A DNA stretch of 50,024 nt from SAR202 cluster bacterium (GCA_009392195.1 VFGY01000039.1:1-50024); one strand, 5' to 3'; positions 41,221 through 50,024 are shown, counted from the stretch's first letter. A program made the numbers and translations. The notes: generated by a model from the sequence alone, not told the origin.

Positions 41221-42453
41221 TTAATTAATAAATACATCAACTAAATCTCCTGAGTAAACCCCGGATTTGTTGATGGGTACTACGACTATTCCATCCGACC
41301 TTATTAAAGTGTAAATTAAGTTTGATTTTCCAAATACTGGCTGTGCCATCAATGTACCTGACTGTGAATTGAATAGTTTTACCGGTACATGTTCTTCCCG
41401 TCCATTGATTGATGGGATATCTGTAGTAAGAATCGCTTTACTTGGATTAATTATTTCTTGAGTACGACGTAGGATATTATTGATTGCTTTTTTTACCAAC
41501 AATTGGAAAATTATCATTGCCGAAACTGGATTTCCGGGTAGCCCAAAAATAAGTTTGTCTCTCGCCGACCCTATAATTGAAGGTTTACCTGGTTTGTGTG
41601 CAAGTCCATGCATTAGGATTCCTGGCTTTCCAAGATTCGATATGACTTTAGAGGTTAAATCTCGGCTACTAGTTGAACTTCCGGCAGATATTACTACTAT
41701 AGAACATTTTGATAATGCTTTTTTTGCTGTTTCAAATTGAATTTCAAATTCATCTTTGTTTATCCCAAAGATTATTGGTTCGCCTCCATGTTTTTGTATT
41801 AGAGATGAAATTGTATATGAGTTAATATCTCTGACCTGCCCTTTTATGGGTTCTGTTTTTGGGTCTATTAATTCATCACCGGTAGAAATAACTCCAATTT
41901 TTGGAGGTTGAAATACTGGTATTTGTGTTATGCCGAGAGCTAGTAATCCTCCAATATCTTGAGGTCTAATCTTATGTCCAACCTCAAATATAATATCGTT
42001 TTCTTTTATGTCTTCCCCAATTTTGATGATATTTTCGCCGGGTGCAACAGGCTTGATGATTTCTATTAAAGACTGGTCTATCAACTCCGTGTATTCTACC
42101 ATTACTACTGCATCTGCTGATTCAGGTATCATCCCGCCAGTGAAAATCCTCGATGCTTCACCAGTATTTAGGCGGGTATTGGGTGTAGAACCCATCTTTA
42201 TTTCTGAAACCACATGTAAATATGAAGGTTGACTTTGAGATGCACCGTAGGTGTCAGACGCTCTGACTGCATATCCATCCATAGTGGACCTTTCAAAATT
42301 TGGTAGATTGGATGATGATTTTATGGGCTTGGATATAGTTCTTGAAATAGAGTCAACAGTATTTACATTTACCGTCGGAGGTAAAGCCGAGGGATGCTCG
42401 TCAATGATTTTTAATGCTTTTTCAATTGGTGTTACTTTCAGAAAATCACTCAT
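41221..42453 (-). CDS. moeA: MoeA molybdopterin molybdenumtransferase (second copy)
   Basis: About 410 residues, normal single-domain-set MoeA. Family stretches are NFERSTMDGYAVRASD, TGEASRIFTGGMIPESADAVVMVE, KIGEDIKENDII, ISTGDEL, ISAGSSTSSRDLTS, KPGKPSIIG, FGLPGNPVSA and the C-terminal beta barrel. ATG 42453 is taken; a TTG three codons upstream is possible. It lies five bases before the fused copy. Pairs of MoeA proteins are common where an organism uses both Mo and W enzymes, so one could load Mo (formate dehydrogenase) and one W (AOR). Confidence 0.92.
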   Translation of the reverse strand: MSDFLKVTPIEKALKIIDEHPSALPPTVNVNTVDSISRTISKPIKSSSNLPNFERSTMDGYAVRASDTYGASQSQPSYLHVVSEIKMGSTPNTRLNTGEASRIFTGGMIPESADAVVMVEYTELIDQSLIEIIKPVAPGENIIKIGEDIKENDIIFEVGHKIRPQDIGGLLALGITQIPVFQPPKIGVISTGDELIDPKTEPIKGQVRDINSYTISSLIQKHGGEPIIFGINKDEFEIQFETAKKALSKCSIVVISAGSSTSSRDLTSKVISNLGKPGILMHGLAHKPGKPSIIGSARDKLIFGLPGNPVSAMIIFQLLVKKAINNILRRTQEIINPSKAILTTDIPSINGREEHVPVKLFNSQSGTLMAQPVFGKSNLIYTLIRSDGIVVVPINKSGVYSGDLVDVFIN

Positions 42454-42492
42454 TGTTTCCAAAATTAATATCTTTTGAAATTCAAACTTAGT

Positions 42493-44118
42493 TTAAACGA
42501 AACCTAGTAAATTCCCCTCAGAATCTACGTCAAGTTGCCTAGGTTCTTTTGGTAATCCAGGCATCGTCATTATACTTCCAGCAGTAGGATAAATGAAACC
42601 TGCACCAAGAGAAGCTCGAAGGTCAGAGATTTGAAAAGCGTAGTCTTTCGGAGCTCCTTTTCTCATAGCCTTATCTGAAATTGATAAATGAGTTTTGGCC
42701 ATACATATGGGCATTTTATCCCAACCTAATTTGGTAAATTGTTCTCTTTTGCGACTTGCTGTACGCGTCCAGTTTACCGATGAAGCCCCATAAACTGATT
42801 TTGCTATTGAGGATACTTTATCTTCTATCGAATCTTCCAATGAGTACATATAATTACATTTTGGTGATATTTCTTTTGAGGCTTCTACCACACTGTTTGC
42901 AAGTTCAATTCCACCAGAACCGCCATCAGCATAAACCGAGCTTTCAACTGCTGTAACTATGGGTGCATTTTTGAGAATTGATTTTACTTGCGAAACTTCT
43001 TCAATAGTGTCTGAAGGATGTTTATTAATTGCTATAACAACCGGTAAATTAAATGAATTTATCACTGAAGCTAGATGGGTTACATTAGAAATTCCTTTAT
43101 CTATAGCTTCATGATTTGGTTTTTCTAAATCATCCAACTTAATCCCACCGTGATATTTTATTGCTCTAAGTGTCACAACAAGTACTACAGAAGATGGTGT
43201 TATACTACTTGATCGAGTTTTAATGTGCATGAATTTTTCGAAACCTAAATCGGCTCCAAATCCGGCTTCGGTAATGACATAGTCAGAATATCCCAAAGCT
43301 AGTTTGTCAGCTATTATTGAACTGCATCCGTGGGCTATGTTTCCAAAGGGTCCTGTATGCACGAATGATGGTTGTCCTTCAAATGTCTGGACCAAATTTG
43401 GGTGAATTGCTTGTCTCAATATAGACATGAGTGGGCCTGTAGCTTTTATATCTTCAGCTGTTATTGGGGTGCCGCTATCAGAATAGCCAACTACGGTTCT
43501 AGACAATCTCAATCTCAGGTCATCTAAATCTTTGCTTAATGCCATTATTGCCATAATCTCAGATGCAGCTATTATGTCAAAACCAGTCTCTCTTAAAGGT
43601 CCATTTGAAGATGATCCTGTACCTGTTACTATATTTCGAAGTGCTCTATCTTGCATGTCGGTAACTCTTCGCCACGTTATGTTATAAGGTTCAAATCCTG
43701 TGGAGGATTTTTGATATACATAATTATCAGTAATTGCTGCTAGTAAATTATGGGCGGATGCAATCGCATGAGCATCGCCAGTAAAATGAATATTTATTTC
43801 GTCTTCAGGTTTGAGTGTTGCTTTACCACCGCCACTGCCTCCTCCTTTAATTCCAAAAATCGGTCCTAACGATGGTTCTCTTAAATTTGCAACTGCATTG
43901 AATCCTATTTTGGATAAAGCTTGCGTTAAACCAATTGAAGTGGTTGTTTTTCCTTCTCCTGCAGGTGTAGGAGTCATTCCTGTTACTAAAATCAGCTTAC
44001 CAGATTTTCCACCTTCTCCGATCGCGTCAGTGTGAATTTTTGCTTTGTATTTTCCATAAGGCATTACATGTTTAGGGGCTATGTTTAATTCAGATGCGAT
44101 TTTAGTTATTTCTTTCAC
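42493..44118 (-). CDS. fhs: formate-tetrahydrofolate ligase
   Basis: 541 residues, slightly short of the usual 555 but complete. The ATP site TPTPAGEGKTTTSIGL, then REPSLGPIFGIKGGGSGGGKA, INIHFTGDAHAI and FGADLGFEKF are hallmarks. It makes 10-formyl-THF from formate and ATP. The start is GTG at 44116-44118 with AGGTG upstream. Placed directly ahead of the moeA-mobA-aor-fdh genes in the same direction, it lets the cell either assimilate formate or, in reverse, release it for oxidation. FolD and MetF are not in the window. Confidence 0.95.
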   Translation of the reverse strand: MKEITKIASELNIAPKHVMPYGKYKAKIHTDAIGEGGKSGKLILVTGMTPTPAGEGKTTTSIGLTQALSKIGFNAVANLREPSLGPIFGIKGGGSGGGKATLKPEDEINIHFTGDAHAIASAHNLLAAITDNYVYQKSSTGFEPYNITWRRVTDMQDRALRNIVTGTGSSSNGPLRETGFDIIAASEIMAIMALSKDLDDLRLRLSRTVVGYSDSGTPITAEDIKATGPLMSILRQAIHPNLVQTFEGQPSFVHTGPFGNIAHGCSSIIADKLALGYSDYVITEAGFGADLGFEKFMHIKTRSSSITPSSVVLVVTLRAIKYHGGIKLDDLEKPNHEAIDKGISNVTHLASVINSFNLPVVIAINKHPSDTIEEVSQVKSILKNAPIVTAVESSVYADGGSGGIELANSVVEASKEISPKCNYMYSLEDSIEDKVSSIAKSVYGASSVNWTRTASRKREQFTKLGWDKMPICMAKTHLSISDKAMRKGAPKDYAFQISDLRASLGAGFIYPTAGSIMTMPGLPKEPRQLDVDSEGNLLGFV

Positions 44119-44187
44119 TTGGATTTCACCTTTGGTAATTAATAAATATCTTTTTTATTTGTCGAGTTAAACATAAGTTTAATTAAC

Positions 44188-45372
44188 CTAATTTATATTC
44201 CGCAATCGCTTTTGGGTTGCGAATATAATGAAAGCAAATGTTAACATACATATTCCCATTATATTTGTAGTTATTTGACCTCCATATTGGTCCATCAACA
44301 AGCCTAGAGGTATTACTGCAAATGGGGTTATGCCTATAGTCATCGTAAATAAGCTTGTTACTCTCCCATGGTATATGGGGTCAATATTATCAACAAGTAA
44401 TGCTTGGTCCAAAACTCTTCTGCCGGTTTCTCCAAATCCAAGTATTAAACAAAATAGTATTCCTAATAAATAAATTGGCACGTTTGATATTAATAATAAA
44501 GCTGTTCCACAAAGGAAACATGTTGATATCAACATCAATCCTCTTTTGGTTCGACCTAATGCCGCAAAGCTAACTGAGCCGATAAATGAACCGACTCCAA
44601 TCATTCCGGACATTATTCCTAGCTCTACAGGCCCTTTTTCATATACCAAATCTATATAAGCAGGTAAGAGCATACGGAATGGGAAGGAAAATGCTACAAA
44701 AGATCCTCCAATTAATATCAACAAAAGAACTAGTTTGTTCGAATATGCGTATCTTACTCCTTCCGCTAGATCAGGCCAGAATTTTTTAACTGGCCTGGTG
44801 GCTTGTAGGGTGATTTTGTCAATGTTAATCAGCCGAGTACAAATAAGCGAAATCAAACATAATCCGACTACTGCGCAATAAGACCCTAGAGGACCTATAT
44901 ACTCATATAATATTCCTCCAATAATTGGCCCAACTAAAATAGTGATACTGAATCCGGCGCCATTCAGAGATATTGCGTTACTTAAAAGCCTTTTACCTAC
45001 TAATTCAGGTAGCATTGATTGTCGAGCGGGAACGATAAATGCCCAAGCCGCTCCCTGTATTATTGATGCAACAAATAGATGTTGCCATAAAAGTTGGTCC
45101 AAATAAAGCAATGAAGTTACGGTTGCGGGTACTAGGGTAGCGATAATCTGTCCAAACGTCATGACTTTCTGCTTAGAAATCCTGTCCGCGAAAGTACCTC
45201 CAATTAAGCTGAGACTCAGCATAGAAAAAGTACCAGCACCACCTACCAAACCTACTTTGAAAGCCGAAGAAGTTAGTTCCCATACTAGGAAACCTCTAGC
45301 AACAGTTTGTATTTGCATGGCGCTCATTATTAAGATTAAACCAATCCATAACTTAAGGAAATTCGGATTCAA
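44188..45372 (-). CDS. MFS transporter (MFS_3, enterobactin-exporter-like)
   Basis: 394 residues with about twelve hydrophobic helices. The N-terminal loop motif is GGTFADRISKQKVM between helices 2 and 3, and NGAGFSITILVGPIIGGILYEYIG follows helix 5 region. It resembles EntS/MFS_3 drug or metabolite exporters. The apparent start is TTG at 45370-45372. However the open frame continues upstream for about 28 codons (to a stop near 45450), and that extension encodes FADIFASFLNPNF, typical of the true N-terminus in this family. The real start may be an ATT at 45433-45435. No substrate can be proposed. It follows no operon partner, and fhs lies 69 bases downstream. Confidence 0.85.
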   Translation of the reverse strand: MNPNFLKLWIGLILIMSAMQIQTVARGFLVWELTSSAFKVGLVGGAGTFSMLSLSLIGGTFADRISKQKVMTFGQIIATLVPATVTSLLYLDQLLWQHLFVASIIQGAAWAFIVPARQSMLPELVGKRLLSNAISLNGAGFSITILVGPIIGGILYEYIGPLGSYCAVVGLCLISLICTRLINIDKITLQATRPVKKFWPDLAEGVRYAYSNKLVLLLILIGGSFVAFSFPFRMLLPAYIDLVYEKGPVELGIMSGMIGVGSFIGSVSFAALGRTKRGLMLISTCFLCGTALLLISNVPIYLLGILFCLILGFGETGRRVLDQALLVDNIDPIYHGRVTSLFTMTIGITPFAVIPLGLLMDQYGGQITTNIMGICMLTFAFIIFATQKRLRNIN

Positions 45373-45463
45373 AAATGATGCAAATATATCAGCAAAATTA
45401 ATTTTATATTTTTTCGTTGGGAAATTATCTTTAATTAGAGTATGGCCTTATTGAAAATCGATT

Positions 45464-45493
45464 TTGACAACGGTGTTGAATTTAAGAGATTAT
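45464..45493 (+). promoter_or_regulatory. putative promoter of aroC
   Basis: A perfect TTGACA at 45464-45469 and GATTAT at 45488-45493, 18 bases apart. Initiation would fall near 45500, the very base where the nested hairpin begins. The leader to the aroC ATG would be about 135 bases. The divergent MFS gene starts about 90 bases or less away on the other side. Confidence 0.45.
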
Positions 45494-45497
45494 TAAG

Positions 45498-45563
45498 GGG
45501 CCCAGACTGTTAATTGCACTCATCTTTTGCAAGAAGGCATTAACAGGTGTTCAATCTGGACCC
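45498..45563 (+). ncRNA. structured RNA element (nested hairpin) in the putative aroC leader
   Basis: Three stacked helices can be read directly. Helix 1 pairs GGGCCCAGA (45498-45506) with TCTGGACCC (45555-45563), 8 of 9 pairs. Helix 2 pairs CTGTTAAT (45507-45514) with ATTAACAG (45539-45546), perfectly. Helix 3 pairs TGCA (45515-45518) with TGCA (45528-45531). The 5' side is continuous, while the 3' side has an 8-base bulge (45547-45554) and a 7-base bulge (45532-45538). A bulge pattern like this is more like a riboswitch or protein-binding leader than a terminator; no T-run follows on the plus strand. It matches no class that I can identify. On the minus strand it lies outside the MFS gene. 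Confidence 0.5.
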
Positions 45564-45634
45564 GGTATTTCTGCAAATTATCGTCCATAGGGTTGATTTC
45601 AACTTTGTTTACTACATGGTAGCATATATGCCAA

Positions 45635-46744
45635 ATGGGTAATACTTTTGGAAAAATGTTTGCAGTTACAACATGGGGTGAATCTCATGGCGATGCGGTA
45701 GGCGTTGTTATTGATGGATGTCCCCCAAAAATAAAATTAGACGAATCTGATATACAGTCGGAACTTGATAGAAGAAGACCTGCACAAAGTAAAATAACCA
45801 CTCAGCGAAAAGAACAAGATAAGGTTCAGATAATTTCAGGAGTATTTGAAGGAAGAACATTAGGTACTCCTATAATGATTGTTGTTTGGAACCAAGATGC
45901 GAGGTCAAAAGACTACAATCACATGAAAGATATATTTAGGCCTTCGCATGCGGATTATACTTATCAGATGAAATATGGTGTTAGGAATTGGAAAGGAGGT
46001 GGGAGGTCTAGCGCAAGAGAGACTGTTGGGAGAGTAGCTTCCGGAGCAATCGCCAAATTGATATTGAGACAGCAATATTCAGTTGAAATCATAGGTTATG
46101 TTAAGCAGATAGCTGATATGGTTTCTGAATTAGAACCTGAGGAAGTTGAAAGGTCTAACATTGAAAGCAATATAGTACGTTGTCCAGACCAAAAACTAGC
46201 CGACGAAATGATAAGTAAAATCGAAGAAGCTAGAAAGAATGGTGATTCGTTAGGTGGGGTCGTTGAGACTATCGTTAAAGGAATGCCTGTGGGTATAGGA
46301 GAGCCTGTTTTTGATAAATTAGACGCTGATTTGGCTAAAGGTATTTTGTCAATTCCTGCTTGCAGAGGATTTGAAATTGGCTCTGGATTTTCTTCAGTCA
46401 CCATGACTGGTTCTTCGCATAATGATGAATTTCACATAAAAAATTCGGTAGTGCGAACTAAGACTAATTTTTCAGGTGGTGTACAAGGTGGGATATCTAA
46501 TGGAGAGAATATTATTTTGAGAGCAGCTTTTAAACCAACGGGCACTATAGTTAAAGAACAGCAAACCGTGGATATTTATGGTAATGAAGTTGCTTTTAGT
46601 GCAAGAGGTAGACATGATCCATGTGTTTTGCCCCGAGCTGTGCCAATAGTAGAATCAATGACGGCATTGGTTATACTTGATCATATCTTGAGACAACGTG
46701 GTCAAGTCGGTTCGGTCATGAAAAATAATAATTCTAAAGCCTGA
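45635..46744 (+). CDS. aroC: chorismate synthase
   Basis: 369 residues. Start [31 protein letters not shown] carries the first family signature; [60 protein letters not shown] and [30 protein letters not shown] complete it. It makes chorismate from EPSP using reduced FMN. No Shine-Dalgarno is visible before ATG 45635. Other shikimate genes (aroE, aroKB) lie at 17821-20329. Its 5' leader holds the nested hairpin at 45498-45563. Confidence 0.96.
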   Translation: MGNTFGKMFAVTTWGESHGDAVGVVIDGCPPKIKLDESDIQSELDRRRPAQSKITTQRKEQDKVQIISGVFEGRTLGTPIMIVVWNQDARSKDYNHMKDIFRPSHADYTYQMKYGVRNWKGGGRSSARETVGRVASGAIAKLILRQQYSVEIIGYVKQIADMVSELEPEEVERSNIESNIVRCPDQKLADEMISKIEEARKNGDSLGGVVETIVKGMPVGIGEPVFDKLDADLAKGILSIPACRGFEIGSGFSSVTMTGSSHNDEFHIKNSVVRTKTNFSGGVQGGISNGENIILRAAFKPTGTIVKEQQTVDIYGNEVAFSARGRHDPCVLPRAVPIVESMTALVILDHILRQRGQVGSVMKNNNSKA

Positions 46745-46767
46745 TTTCCTTGTTTTAGTGCTATTAA

Positions 46768-47922
46768 TTATCTGAATCTAAGATTATGACGTCCTAATTC
46801 ATTGATAGAAGTACATCCCATCAATTTCATTCCCCGTTCTATTTCTTCCTGCATTAATCCCATAGCTCTTTCTACTCCTGCTTCTCCTGCGGCTGCCAAA
46901 GCATAAAGGTACATTCTACCGCCGGAGCATGCTTTAGCACCAACTGAGAGAGCTTTTAGAACATGTGTCCCTCTTCTAATTCCTCCATCACATATTACAT
47001 CTATTTTATCGCCTACAGCATCCACTATTTCGGCCAACTGGTCAAATGGAGCACGCGAACCGTCAAGTTGCCTTCCTCCATGGTTGGATACCATTATTGT
47101 TGACGCGCCAACATCTATTGCTTTTTTTGCATCTTCAACTGACATTATCCCTTTTAAGCATAAATGTTTTCCCCATTTTTTATTTATATCTTCAATGGTC
47201 TTCCAGTTCATGTTTTGATCCAGCATTGAAGTGAAGTAATCTCCTACAGAAACTGTTACATTAGTTCCTTCTTTAATATGGCTTTGTAGCTGTGGCAGTT
47301 GGAATTTTTCTCTCAATAGGTAATTTAGACCCCAACTAGGGTGCGTAGCAAAACTTATCATACTACCCAAAGTTAATTTAGGTGGAGAAGTAAATCCAGT
47401 GTAAAAGTCTCTTTCCCGATTACCTCCAACTATTGTATCTACTGTTACAGCAATTGCGTCAAAATTATTCTCTATACATTTTTCAATCATACTATTATTA
47501 AGACCTTTGTCTTTATGAACATATAATTGAAACATTTTCGGCGAATTATAATTTTTTGCTATTTCTTCAATACTCACCGTCGCTAAAGATGAGATTCCAA
47601 AAAACGTTCCATATTTCTCCGCTGCTTTAGCAACTGCTCTTTCCCCTTGATGGTGAAATAATCTTTGTAGTGCAGTAGGTGAGAAGAAAAGAGGTAAATT
47701 GATTTTTTTCCCCATTACCGAAACACTAGTATCAATTTCTTCCACACTTTTTAAAATGTTAGGAACGAGGTCGCAATTTTCAAAAGATTTAGTATTTTGA
47801 AGTAAAGTAATCTCGTCATCAGCTCCTCCGTCAATGTAATTGAAAATCGGAGAAGGCAATCTTTGCTTTGCAAGGGATCTGAAGTCTTTTGAATTATGGC
47901 AATTCTTTAATCTTCTAAACAT
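46768..47922 (-). CDS. FMN-dependent alpha-hydroxy-acid dehydrogenase/oxidase (LldD/glycolate oxidase family)
   Basis: 384 residues, one FMN barrel. The family start FNYIDGGADDEITLLQNTKSFENCDLVP is followed by FSPTALQRLFHHQGERAVAKAAEKYGT, FQLYVHKD and AVTVDTIVGGNRERDFYTGF. The active site VSNHGGRQLDGSRAP holds the catalytic His and substrate Arg, and DGGIRRGTHVLKALSVGAKACSGGRMYLYALAAAGEAGV binds phosphate. It oxidises L-lactate, glycolate or another 2-hydroxy acid. It lacks the heme domain of flavocytochrome b2 and has no obvious partner genes. GGAG lies seven bases before ATG 47922. Confidence 0.92.
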   Translation of the reverse strand: MFRRLKNCHNSKDFRSLAKQRLPSPIFNYIDGGADDEITLLQNTKSFENCDLVPNILKSVEEIDTSVSVMGKKINLPLFFSPTALQRLFHHQGERAVAKAAEKYGTFFGISSLATVSIEEIAKNYNSPKMFQLYVHKDKGLNNSMIEKCIENNFDAIAVTVDTIVGGNRERDFYTGFTSPPKLTLGSMISFATHPSWGLNYLLREKFQLPQLQSHIKEGTNVTVSVGDYFTSMLDQNMNWKTIEDINKKWGKHLCLKGIMSVEDAKKAIDVGASTIMVSNHGGRQLDGSRAPFDQLAEIVDAVGDKIDVICDGGIRRGTHVLKALSVGAKACSGGRMYLYALAAAGEAGVERAMGLMQEEIERGMKLMGCTSINELGRHNLRFR

Positions 47923-48072
47923 TGTTTACTCCAGTTCCATATTTTGTGGTTATTTGCCGATTACTGTAATTAATTTCGTAGATGATATACTGCATTACTG
48001 GTTTTTAATATTAATACAGTATTTGCCAAACTTAAACCGCTAGGAAGGTATCCGACAATCATATTTGGAATT

Positions 48073-49779
48073 TCACTTGGTAGGATTTCTTAAGAAGTCG
48101 AAATCACATCCTTCATCTGCCTGAAGGACGTGTTTTTTATAAAGTTGAGTATATCCAGATTCTTTTTTTGGATTATCGTTAGTATGGTTCTTTAATCTGT
48201 TTTTAATTTCTGATGGCTCTACTAATAATTCAAGTTTTCGTTTATTCACGTCCAGTTTAACAGTATCCCCTGTTTTTACCGCTGCCATAGCACTATTTTC
48301 CAATGCAGATTCCGGTGAAACATGTACAACAACTGTCCCGAATGCAGTTCCACTCATCCTTGCGTCGCTTATTCTAACCATGTCACGAGTTCCTTTTTTG
48401 AGTAGTTTATTAGGAATTGGAAGAAATCCCCATTCTGGCATGCCTGGTGCACCTTTAGGTCCTGAATTTTTTAGGACCAATATGTCTTCATCTTTTATAT
48501 CCAGATTCTCCGAGTTAATGTTATCTGTTATTTGGTCATGGCTGTCGAAGACAATAACTCGTCCTGTATGATTAAGTAATTTAGCAGAAGCGGCAGAATG
48601 CTTGATTACGGCACCTTTTGGTGCTAATGAACCCCTTAATACCGCTAATCCTCCTTCAGGGTAAATGGGGTCATCTAACGACTTAATCACAGCTTTATTG
48701 TCGTTGCGGGCAAATGTTGCGAGTTCAGATATTTTTAATCCAGACACACTTTTTTCTTCAGGACTTAATAAAGGACTGATTTCTTTTATCACTGCTTGCA
48801 TTCCGCCAGCGTAATGAAAGTCTTCCATTAAAAATTGTCCTGATGGTTTTAAATTGGTAATAACTGGTGTGTTTCTAGAAAATTGATCGAATAAATCTAA
48901 GGGTAAATCTATTGATAATCTACCTGCTATAGCAGTTAGATGAATTATTGCATTTGTGGATCCACCAAGTGCGTGCAGACCAATTATTGAATTCTCGAAC
49001 GCTTTATTTGTCATGATTTGTGAAGGTGTTATGTTTTCTGAGACCATTTTAACAATTTGAAATCCGGATTGTTCGGCTAGTTGATGTCTTCTGGAATCTA
49101 CTGCTGGTATTGTTCCGTTTCCAGGTAATGCCATACCTAAAATTTCCGATAGACAAGCCATCGTTGACGCTGTACCCATAACCATGCAATGCCCTGGGCT
49201 CCTCAATATTGAGTTTTGAATTTCTTTCCACTCTTGTTCATTTATTTTTCCTGCTTTAAATTCTGTTTCATATCTTCGGCAGTCGGTGCATGCTCCTAGT
49301 GGTTCGGTTCTCCATCTACCGCTTAGTTGTGGTCCACTGGTGACTAATATAGATGGTATGTTCGCACTGGCAGCACCCATTAGCATTGCTGGAGTGGTTT
49401 TATCACATCCGGATAATAATACAACGCCATCTATAGGATTAGCCCGTATTGATTCTTCAACATCGATACTCATTAAGTTTCTATATAACATAGAAGTAGG
49501 TTTCATGTGGTATTCACCAAGTGATATGACAGGAAATTCTAATGGAAACCCACCCGCTTGCCAGATTCCACGTTTTACTGATTCAGCTAATTGTCTCAAG
49601 TTTTGGTTGCAGTGAGTTAGTTCACTCCAAGAATTGCATATGCCAATAATTGGTTTGTTTTCATAGGATCGAGGATTAAAACCTTGGGAATTGAAAGCAG
49701 CTTTCCTTAGCCAGCTATATAGTTCAGGCGTATCTAGCCAATTGCTACTGCGATTAATGTTTTGTTTTTTGGAACCCAA
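48073..49779 (-). CDS. IlvD/Edd-family dehydratase, L-arabinonate dehydratase-like
   Basis: 568 residues. The iron-sulfur Cys are C57 (ELTHCNQNLR), C125 (LSGCDKTTPAM) and C198 (GHCMVMGTAST). In Rhizobium arabinonate dehydratase they are C59, C127 and C200, so the offset is a constant two. K127 corresponds to its carbamylated Lys. The stretch RWRTEPLGACTDCRRYETEFKAGKINEQEW favours the sugar-acid subgroup over the branched-chain IlvD. It dehydrates an aldonate to a 2-keto-3-deoxy acid, which would suit the aldolase at 10284. The start is TTG at 49777-49779, without a visible ribosome site. It may instead be the biosynthetic IlvD. Confidence 0.87.
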   Translation of the reverse strand: MGSKKQNINRSSNWLDTPELYSWLRKAAFNSQGFNPRSYENKPIIGICNSWSELTHCNQNLRQLAESVKRGIWQAGGFPLEFPVISLGEYHMKPTSMLYRNLMSIDVEESIRANPIDGVVLLSGCDKTTPAMLMGAASANIPSILVTSGPQLSGRWRTEPLGACTDCRRYETEFKAGKINEQEWKEIQNSILRSPGHCMVMGTASTMACLSEILGMALPGNGTIPAVDSRRHQLAEQSGFQIVKMVSENITPSQIMTNKAFENSIIGLHALGGSTNAIIHLTAIAGRLSIDLPLDLFDQFSRNTPVITNLKPSGQFLMEDFHYAGGMQAVIKEISPLLSPEEKSVSGLKISELATFARNDNKAVIKSLDDPIYPEGGLAVLRGSLAPKGAVIKHSAASAKLLNHTGRVIVFDSHDQITDNINSENLDIKDEDILVLKNSGPKGAPGMPEWGFLPIPNKLLKKGTRDMVRISDARMSGTAFGTVVVHVSPESALENSAMAAVKTGDTVKLDVNKRKLELLVEPSEIKNRLKNHTNDNPKKESGYTQLYKKHVLQADEGCDFDFLRNPTK

Positions 49780-49905
49780 TTAATGTATTGAATCAACTAA
49801 GTTAAAAATTAATATAAAGCTATACATCCAACTAACGTACGAAAATAAATATACCAAGAATCATTTTTAGCATAATAGTATTTAGAGGGCGCATAAATAC
49901 GATTT

Positions 49906-50024
49906 ATGGAGAAAAGTAAATTCAAATTAATTGGGTTATTCCAAATTGGCAACGTTGGAAAGGGCAAAGTTATTTTACATATAGCAGTTTTGATACTAAT
50001 TCCAATTTTTTTGATATCATTTAA
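49906..50024 (+). CDS. N-terminus of a membrane protein (partial)
   Basis: From ATG 49906 the frame is open to the window edge (39 codons). The product begins MEKSKFKLIGLFQIGNVGKG, then a hydrophobic run VILHIAVLILIPIFLISF that would be a first membrane helix. A GAGGG is 17 bases upstream, which is far for a Shine-Dalgarno. The family cannot be told. It diverges from the dehydratase gene across about 125 AT-rich bases. Confidence 0.5.
   Translation, partial: MEKSKFKLIGLFQIGNVGKGKVILHIAVLILIPIFLISF

Noticed and set aside
45161-45454. A plus-strand protein frame overlapping the start of the MFS gene
   Set aside because: It is antisense to a clear transporter coding sequence, has no start signal or domain, and is explained as a shadow.
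45498-45563. tRNA gene or integron attC site
   Set aside because: No cloverleaf with a proper anticodon and T-arm can be drawn, and the required attC core bases are missing.
48073-49779. Annotation as the biosynthetic dihydroxy-acid dehydratase IlvD
   Set aside because: The GACTDCRRY stretch and residue offsets fit the arabinonate-dehydratase subgroup better, though IlvD is kept as the alternative.
1-50024. CRISPR array, prophage, transposon or toxin-antitoxin system
   Set aside because: No regularly spaced repeats, transposase, integrase, phage or toxin-like gene was seen anywhere in the window.

Overview
This is a low-GC bacterial window with compact operons, frequent TTG and GTG starts, and short 4-base ATGA junctions between co-directional genes. 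Several traits together resemble marine Chloroflexota of the SAR202/Dehalococcoidia kind. These are the LLM-class flavin oxidoreductase, PhyH oxygenase, sugar-acid dehydratase, CADD-type folate protein, the large MacB-like exporter and the formate dehydrogenase/aldehyde oxidoreductase block. No rRNA, tRNA or marker gene here fixes the phylum, so this assignment is inference. I saw no CRISPR array, insertion sequence, integrase or phage gene, so the window reads as ordinary chromosome.

Layout. 1-405 (-): two small membrane or secreted proteins, the first cut by the window edge. 494-5290 (+): an ABC exporter of two LolD/MacB-type ATPases around one 1024-residue FtsX-type permease; the second ATPase ends in a zinc ribbon. 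5320-7611 (-): methyltransferase, PhyH-family oxygenase and SDR dehydrogenase. 8055-8720 (+): a TlpA-like lipoprotein whose reading frame is crossed by an in-frame TGA exactly where the first Cys of the thioredoxin CXXC should be, followed at bacterial SECIS distance by a GC-rich hairpin. It is best read as a selenoprotein. 8758-13876: a probable sugar/sugar-acid degradation block (GHL10-like protein, DapA-family aldolase, SDR, RpiB, lone TPP Pyr-domain protein, uronate-dehydrogenase-like protein).

13995-31022 is mostly housekeeping: a CADD-like para-aminobenzoate protein, alaS-ruvX-aroE-aroKB-tgt, gamma carbonic anhydrase, argS with an LLM oxidoreductase, a homocysteine methyltransferase, rsfS, tsaE-tsaB-ndk, an esterase and two TPR lipoproteins.

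31057-44118 (-) is a C1/molybdenum-tungsten block: fhs, moeA, moeA-PBP fusion, mobA, a MoaD-like sulfur carrier, an AOR-type tungsten oxidoreductase, the three subunits of an NAD-linked formate dehydrogenase, and an unknown protein at the end. The cofactor genes serve the two oxidoreductases next to them, and formate can be oxidised (Fdh) or loaded on tetrahydrofolate (Fhs). 44188-50024: MFS transporter, aroC with a strongly structured putative 5' leader, an FMN-dependent alpha-hydroxy-acid dehydrogenase, an arabinonate-dehydratase-like IlvD/Edd enzyme and the start of one more gene.

The most notable observations are the probable Sec-containing TlpA lipoprotein with its SECIS-like hairpin, the nested hairpin ahead of aroC, the PhyH protein lacking the metal-binding Asp, and the Mo/W block with two different MoeA proteins.
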